Shown in pieces: positions 31,423-35,808 of a DNA stretch of 35,808 nt. The stretch spans positions 1-35,808 of the forward strand of contig NZ_JAGGOS010000102.1 of NCBI RefSeq assembly GCF_018614205.1, given 5' to 3'. The translations under genes and the position numbers were made by a program. This DNA comes from Streptomyces sp. ISL-36. GTDB lineage: Bacteria; Actinomycetota; Actinomycetes; Streptomycetales; Streptomycetaceae. The stretch's first letter is position 1. Every line of letters starts with the position of its first letter. The notes beneath the pieces are model-generated. The model was not told the origin of the DNA and searched no databases. It saw nothing but the letters and a program-made list of their open reading frames with translations.

Positions 31423-32871
31423 ATGAACAAGACGATCAGGCGCGCCTCGGTCTTCGCGCTGCTCCTGGTGCTCGCCCTGCTGGGCCGGGCGACCTGGGTG
31501 CAGGCGTACGAAGGCAAGGCCCTCGCGGACGACAAGAGCAACCGGCGGAAGATCATGGCGCAGTACGCGCAGCCGCTCGGAGACATCATCGTGGCCGGCT
31601 CGCCGGTCACCGGTTCGAAGAAGACGGAGGGCAGCGACCTCGCGTACAAGCGCGACTACACCGAAGGCGAGCTCTACGCGGCCGTCACCGGCTACAGCTC
31701 CCAGGCGTACGGCGCCACACAGCTGGAGGGCATCTACTCCGAAGTCCTGGACGGCACCGACACCCGGCTGAAGAACCCGCTGGACGCCCTCACCGGCAAG
31801 CAGCAGAAGCCCGGGAGCGTGCTCACCACGATCGACCCGGCCGTGCAGAAGGCCGGCTTCGAGGCGCTCGGGAAGAAGAAGGGCGCGGCCGTGGCCATCG
31901 ACCCGAAGACCGGCCGGATCCTCGGCATGGTGTCCACGCCCTCCTACGACCCTTCGAAGATCGCCGGTCTGACCGACGGCTCCACCTGGCAGAAGCTGAC
32001 CACGGACGAAGACAAGCCGCTCGTCAACCGGGCGCTGCGGCAGCCGCTGCCGCCGGGGTCCACCTTCAAACTGGTCGTCGCGGCGGCCGCCCTCGAGGAC
32101 GGGCTCTACGGATCGGTGGACACGGCGACCGACAGCCCCGACCCGTACACGCTGCCGAACACCCGGACCGTGCTGAAGAACGAGAACCTCTCCGCGCCCT
32201 GCGAGAACGCCACCATCCGGACCGCGCTGCGGTACTCCTGCAACAACGTCTTCGCCAAGCTGGCCGTCGACCTCGGGCAGGAGAAGGTGAAGGCGATGGC
32301 GGAGAAGTTCGGCTTCAACGACAAGGAGCTGGATGTCCCGGTCCGCGCCTACGCGAGTGTGTATCCGTCCGACATGGACAAGGCACAGACGGCGCTGACC
32401 GGTATCGGTCAGTTCGATGTGACCGCGACCCCACTCCAGATGGCGATGGTGTCCGCGGCGATCGCCAACGACGGTCTCATGGCGTCGCCGCACATGGTCT
32501 CCCAGGTCGTCGACTCCGACGGAGACGCGCTGGAATCCTTCGAGGACGGGGACGCGAAGCGGATCGTCTCCTCGTCGACGGCGGAGCAGCTGCGCAGCGC
32601 GATGGTGACGGTGGTCGAGAAGGGTACGGGCACCAACGCGGCGGTCGCCGGCGCCGAGGTCGGCGGCAAGACCGGTACCGCTCAGCACGGCGAGAACAAC
32701 AGCAAGACGCCGTACGCCTGGTTCACCTCCTACGCCAAGGACGCGGAGACGGGGAAGGAGGTGGCGGTCGCCGTCATGATCGAGGACTCGGGCGCGGCCC
32801 GCTCGGAGGTCAGCGGCAACGGGCTCGCGGCCCCGGTGGCGCAGAAGATGATGAAGGCGGCGCTGAACTAG
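31423..32871 (+). CDS. Class B penicillin-binding protein (peptidoglycan transpeptidase)
   Basis: 482 aa. One N-terminal membrane anchor (ASVFALLLVLALLGRATWV), a dimerisation/pedestal region, and a transpeptidase domain with all three catalytic motifs: S213-TFK (SxxK), S272-CN (SxN) and K416-TGTAQ (KTG). It is PbpA-like and short for class B enzymes. It cross-links peptidoglycan outside the membrane. Unlike the pbpA of the division cluster, it has no rodA/ftsW or pknAB neighbour here and stands alone after a two-component system, so a developmental or stress role is possible. ATG 31423 follows AAGGGG. From memory it corresponds to the SCO1875-type proteins. Confidence 0.93.
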   Translation: MNKTIRRASVFALLLVLALLGRATWVQAYEGKALADDKSNRRKIMAQYAQPLGDIIVAGSPVTGSKKTEGSDLAYKRDYTEGELYAAVTGYSSQAYGATQLEGIYSEVLDGTDTRLKNPLDALTGKQQKPGSVLTTIDPAVQKAGFEALGKKKGAAVAIDPKTGRILGMVSTPSYDPSKIAGLTDGSTWQKLTTDEDKPLVNRALRQPLPPGSTFKLVVAAAALEDGLYGSVDTATDSPDPYTLPNTRTVLKNENLSAPCENATIRTALRYSCNNVFAKLAVDLGQEKVKAMAEKFGFNDKELDVPVRAYASVYPSDMDKAQTALTGIGQFDVTATPLQMAMVSAAIANDGLMASPHMVSQVVDSDGDALESFEDGDAKRIVSSSTAEQLRSAMVTVVEKGTGTNAAVAGAEVGGKTGTAQHGENNSKTPYAWFTSYAKDAETGKEVAVAVMIEDSGAARSEVSGNGLAAPVAQKMMKAALN

Positions 32872-32903
32872 CCGGCCGGGGCGGCGCGGTCGGCGGGACG
32901 ACC

Positions 32904-32990
32904 GGTCGGATCGGTCGGATCGGTCGGGCGAATTGGTGGGGCGGATTGGCCGGGAGGATTGGCCGGGAGGGTCGGTCGGGCGGATCGGTC
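32904..32990. repeat. Compound tandem repeat: 9-bp then 13-bp units
   Basis: Three 9-bp units GGTCGGATC (the third is GGTCGGGCG) at 32904-32930 are followed by four 13-bp units of the type GGG(C/A)GGATTGGCC at 32939-32990, of which the last two read GGGAGGGTCGGTC and GGGCGGATCGGTC. The two arrays share the GGTCGG core. It lies in the 200-bp gap between the penicillin-binding protein gene and the next gene, same strand. Confidence 0.88.
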
Positions 32991-33071
32991 GGCGGGGCCC
33001 GCGACACGGTATGCAAGGTCCCTCACGATCCGAGCATTCCGAGCACGGATTCGACCTCGCGGAGGACCGCC

Positions 33072-33494
33072 GTGCGACTGCCCCGTTCCCCTTCCGGCTG
33101 GACCATGGCCGTCTTCGGACTGCTCGCGGCGGCCATGGGGGTGGTGGGGCTCGTCGCCCCCGACATCATGCTCACGGCCATGGGCTTCGAGCCCATACCC
33201 GGCGCGAGCCGCGCGGAGGGGGACCACACACTGGTCTTTCTGACGGCCTCCTCGATGGCCGCGCTCAACATGGGCGTCTACTACGTCCTGGCCGCGCTCG
33301 CCGACTGGAAGCCCTTCTTCCGCTGGACCGTCCCATTCCGTCTCCTGACCTGCGCCGTCTTCACCCTCGCGGTGATCTCGGGCCGCGCGCCCGCCGGTTT
33401 CCTCGGCGTGGGCGTGTGGGAGGGCCTGGGCGCTCTGGCGACGGGGGCGGCCCTCCGGTACGAGAACCGGGCCGGGAAGGTGGCCGAGGCATGA
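33072..33494 (+). CDS. Small membrane protein of unknown function
   Basis: 140 aa with four predicted helices: near residues 12-32 (TMAVFGLLAAAMGVVGLVAP), 57-80, 88-105 and 108-125. I do not recognise a named family. GTG 33072 is chosen for GGAGGA at 33061-33066, five bases upstream. The stop overlaps the next start as ATGA, so it is translationally coupled to the zinc-ribbon protein. It may anchor or partner that soluble protein; this is inference. Confidence 0.82.
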   Translation: MRLPRSPSGWTMAVFGLLAAAMGVVGLVAPDIMLTAMGFEPIPGASRAEGDHTLVFLTASSMAALNMGVYYVLAALADWKPFFRWTVPFRLLTCAVFTLAVISGRAPAGFLGVGVWEGLGALATGAALRYENRAGKVAEA

Positions 33495-34186
33495 GCCCCC
33501 GTCCCTCCGACGACCTGGCAGCCGCCTTCACCCGCTTGGGCGGCGACGAGGACGACAAGGTCTGGAGCCAGCTGTCGGACGACCTGTGCCACCAGGGGTC
33601 CGTCTACGACGACAGTTTCCTCGCCCTGCCGTACCTGGCGGCGATCGCGACGGGCGACGCACCGGGCGGACCGGTGGACGCGGTCCTGATGGCGGGCCTC
33701 ATCGTCTCGGCGGCGGACGAGGAGCGCGAAGCGCGGTACGCGGCCGAGATCGCCGCCCTGCTGCCGGTGGCCCACCGCCTCCTGGACGCGGCGACCGACG
33801 ACCGCGTGACGTTCGTGTACCTGCTGCAGTGCGTGCTGGCCTTCGAGGGCGAACGGCAGTGGAGCGGGGGAAAGCTGGAGGGCCTGTTCGAGGAGGAGTA
33901 CGAGGTGGACTGCCCCGCCTGCACGTCGGAGCTCTTCATCGCCTTCGGCGAGCACGGCACTTTCGCCTCGGCCGGCGACTACGTGACGGCGGACCCCGCC
34001 AAGGCCCTCCTCCACCCCGCCGACCCGTCCGCCCTGGCCCCACTCCCCGCCCGGCTGCACCGCATGGCGTCCGAGGCCGGGCACGAGGAGGTCGCCCGGG
34101 GCCTGACGTACCTCTTCGGCAGGGCGACGTGCCCCGACTGCGAGGGCGAGTTCAGGGTGTCGGAGCAGGTCGAGGCGAGGTACTGA
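33491..34186 (+). CDS. Soluble protein with two CxxC motifs (zinc ribbon-like), unknown function
   Basis: 231 aa. A mostly helical acidic N-terminal part (residues 1-125, HEAT-like or TPR-like in feel: DSFLALPYLAAIATGDA, VDAVLMAGLIVSAADEE, RVTFVYLLQCVLAFEGE) is followed by CPAC and, about 70 residues later, CPDC, each in a beta-type context (YEVDCPACTSELFIAF, ATCPDCEGEFRVSEQ). The four Cys could bind one zinc. No catalytic motif is seen. ATG 33491 overlaps the stop of the small membrane protein gene, so the pair is expected to act together. I cannot name a function. Confidence 0.82.
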   Translation: MSPRPSDDLAAAFTRLGGDEDDKVWSQLSDDLCHQGSVYDDSFLALPYLAAIATGDAPGGPVDAVLMAGLIVSAADEEREARYAAEIAALLPVAHRLLDAATDDRVTFVYLLQCVLAFEGERQWSGGKLEGLFEEEYEVDCPACTSELFIAFGEHGTFASAGDYVTADPAKALLHPADPSALAPLPARLHRMASEAGHEEVARGLTYLFGRATCPDCEGEFRVSEQVEARY

Positions 34187-34317
34187 AGCCGAGGAGAGGC
34201 GCCGGAACAGACGGCGACGCCGTCTTGTGCCCAGCGGCAGCCGTCCAGATGTCGCCGGCGTTTACGTAGGTCAACTGCCCGATCCGCGTGGGCCACCTCA
34301 GAAGCCAGGCTGCGGAC

Positions 34318-35553
34318 ATGGGCATGCGTAGCAAACGGACGGCGGGTCTGTATCTGGCCGGGGTACTGGTGTCGGGCTTCGGCTCCACGGCGATGTGGCT
34401 GGCCTCGGGGATCTGGGTCAAGTCCCTGACCGGCTCGGACAGTCTGGCGGCGCTGACCGCCTTCGCGCTGTGGGCGCCCGCGCTCCTCGGCCCGCTGCTC
34501 GGGACGGTCGCGGACCGGGTGCGGCGCGGGCGGCTGATGGTGTGGTCGAACGCGGCGATGGCGGCGCTGCTGCCGACGCTGCTGTGGGTGAATGCGGCGG
34601 ACCGGGTGTGGCTGCTGTTCGCCGTTCTCGTGCTGTACGGGGCGCAGGGGGCCGTCCACGAGGCGGCGGAGGCCGCGCTGGCGGCGAGCGCCCTCGACAA
34701 GCGACGGCTCGGGGACTTCAACGGGCTGCGGATGACGGCCAACGAGGGCATGAAGCTGATCGCCCCGCTCGCCGCCGCCGGTCTCTTCGCCCGGTACGGC
34801 GGCGGTCCGGTGGCGCTGCTCGACTCGGTGACCTTCGCCGTGGCCGCGGGCCTGTTCGCGTTGATGCGGATCCGCGAGGAGAAGCCGGTACGGCCGGAGT
34901 CCGCGCACTGGCTCCGTGACACGGCGGAGGGTCTGCGGGCGATCCGCTCCTCGCCCGTGGTGCGTCCGCTGGTGGGTTCGGGCGCCTTCACGATGCTGCT
35001 CGCCGGCCTCAACGGGGCGGCGGTCTACGCCGTGGTGGACGGCGGGCTCGGCCGCTCCCCCGCCTATGCGGGAGTGCTGTACGCCGTCCAGGGAGCGGGC
35101 TCGGTCGTCGCCGGCCTGACGGTGGGGCCCCTGCTGCGCCGGGTGCCGGAGCGGCTGGTGTCCGCTGCCGGACTGGCCCTGTTCGCGGCGGCCGCCGGGG
35201 TCCGCGCCGTCCCGCACGACGGGGTGGCCCTGGCGGCGAGTGCGGTGATCGGGCTGGGACTGCCCTGGGTCCTGGTCGCCGCGATGGCGGCCGTCCAGCG
35301 GGAGACCCCGGCGGACACGGTGGGCCGCGCGGCCGCCACCACGAACACCCTGGTCTTCGTTCCGAACGCCCTCGCCCTGGCGGCGGGCGCGGGCCTGGTC
35401 GCGGTCCTCGACATCCGGGTCCTGCTGCCGCTCGCGGGCGCGGCGGGCCTGGTGGGCGCGGCGGCACTGGCGATGCGCGGCGCGGACCGAACCCGCGACC
35501 GGTCTCACGGCACGACCGCGACGGCCGACAGGGCTGACAGGGCCGGCACGTGA
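34318..35553 (+). CDS. MFS transporter (MFS_3/EntS-like exporter)
   Basis: 411 aa with about eleven or twelve hydrophobic segments; the loop 2-3 motif GTVADRVRRGRLM is the conserved MFS signature, and the first helix has GFGSTAMWLASGIWV. Members of this group export siderophores, antibiotics or other small molecules; the substrate is unknown. ATG 34318 is used; GTG 34288 would add ten residues, and neither has a strong ribosome-binding site. TTTACGTAGGT (34260-34269) upstream may hold the -10. The last 24 or so residues (RGADRTRDRSHGTTATADRAD-type tail) are encoded by the first unit of a tandem repeat that continues past the stop. Confidence 0.88.
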   Translation: MGMRSKRTAGLYLAGVLVSGFGSTAMWLASGIWVKSLTGSDSLAALTAFALWAPALLGPLLGTVADRVRRGRLMVWSNAAMAALLPTLLWVNAADRVWLLFAVLVLYGAQGAVHEAAEAALAASALDKRRLGDFNGLRMTANEGMKLIAPLAAAGLFARYGGGPVALLDSVTFAVAAGLFALMRIREEKPVRPESAHWLRDTAEGLRAIRSSPVVRPLVGSGAFTMLLAGLNGAAVYAVVDGGLGRSPAYAGVLYAVQGAGSVVAGLTVGPLLRRVPERLVSAAGLALFAAAAGVRAVPHDGVALAASAVIGLGLPWVLVAAMAAVQRETPADTVGRAAATTNTLVFVPNALALAAGAGLVAVLDIRVLLPLAGAAGLVGAAALAMRGADRTRDRSHGTTATADRADRAGT

Positions 35554-35808
35554 CCGCGGCGACGCCAGCGGTGCGCGGTCGCGGACCGAACCCGCGACCC
35601 GTCTCCCGGCACGACCGAGACGGCCGAGACCGCCGGCACGTGACCGCGACGACGCAGGCGGTGCGCCGCGCGGACCGAACCCGCGACCCGTCTCCCAGCA
35701 CGACCGAGACGGCCGACACGTTGACCGCGACCACGCAGGCGGTGCGGCGCGCGGACCGAAACCGCGACCGGTCTCTCGGCACGGCCGGCACGTGACCGCG
35801 GCGACGCC
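35482..35808. repeat. 81-99-bp tandem repeat, four units, running past the window end
   Basis: The anchor GCGGACCGAACCCGCGACC recurs at 35482, 35581, 35670 and 35751 (the last as GCGGACCGAAACCGCGACC), giving periods of 99, 89 and 81 bases. Other shared blocks are GTCTC-CGGCACG, ACCGAGACGGCCGA and GGCACGTGACCGCG. Unit 1 overlaps the 3' end of the MFS gene; the rest is non-coding as far as seen. The array is cut by the window end. Confidence 0.92.

Noticed and set aside
29325..31649. 774-codon minus-strand frame opposite the kinase and regulator genes
   Set aside because: Antisense shadow; Arg/Ser/Pro-rich product with no domain, against clear kinase and receiver motifs on the plus strand.
35482..35808. 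Attachment site or integrative element boundary
   Set aside because: No tRNA, integrase or shift in base composition nearby; the repeats are tandem, not flanking.

Overview
The window is high-GC (over 70%) DNA with GTG starts, ATGA/GTGA start-stop overlaps and strong third-position G/C. With the ectABCD cluster, an LAETG sortase-anchored protein, a cobalamin operon and a DmdR/IdeR-type iron box, it points to a Streptomyces chromosome. From memory the order resembles the S. coelicolor SCO1849-SCO1875 core region; this was not checked by search. No tRNA, rRNA, CRISPR array, transposase or phage gene was seen.

Layout. (1) 178-7822: part of the aerobic cobalamin locus: a ChlI/ChlD-type cobaltochelatase subunit, cobO, cobB, an opposed ZIP-family metal transporter, cobL, and a gene in which CobE and the CobC/CobD-like PLP enzyme are joined in one frame. 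(2) 7892-8878: LAETG-anchored surface protein. (3) 9264-12088: an iron box followed by an overlapping pair, a penicillin-acylase-family hydrolase and a siderophore-type GNAT acyltransferase. (4) 12183-15165: amidohydrolase, an 11-bp tandem array, a truncated FG-GAP gene remnant, and a class V aminotransferase with a clear terminator. (5) 15558-18661: ectABCD, converting aspartate semialdehyde to 5-hydroxyectoine, with a 392-bp leader region holding a possible GlnR site. (6) 18710-20403: Old Yellow Enzyme and divergent MarR regulator sharing a duplicated operator. (7) 20572-23999: leftward class V PLP enzyme, FrnE-like DsbA protein, GNAT and AraC regulator. (8) 24113-28233: MDR oxidoreductase, ketoglutarate-semialdehyde-type dehydrogenase with divergent IclR regulator, cupin protein. 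(9) 28397-32871: membrane protein, histidine kinase and response regulator in one translationally coupled operon, then a stand-alone class B penicillin-binding protein. (10) 33072-35808: a coupled pair of unknown genes, an MFS exporter, and an 81-99-bp tandem array that begins inside the exporter's 3' end and runs off the window.

Most of the window is ordinary Streptomyces core. The points most worth a second look are the iron-box-controlled acylase/acyltransferase pair, the CobE-CobC in-frame join through a linker with non-coding-like composition, two small palindromic elements sitting in frame inside cobB, the duplicated MarR operator, and the repeated finding of short, locally distinct tandem repeats in gene gaps, mostly between convergent genes.
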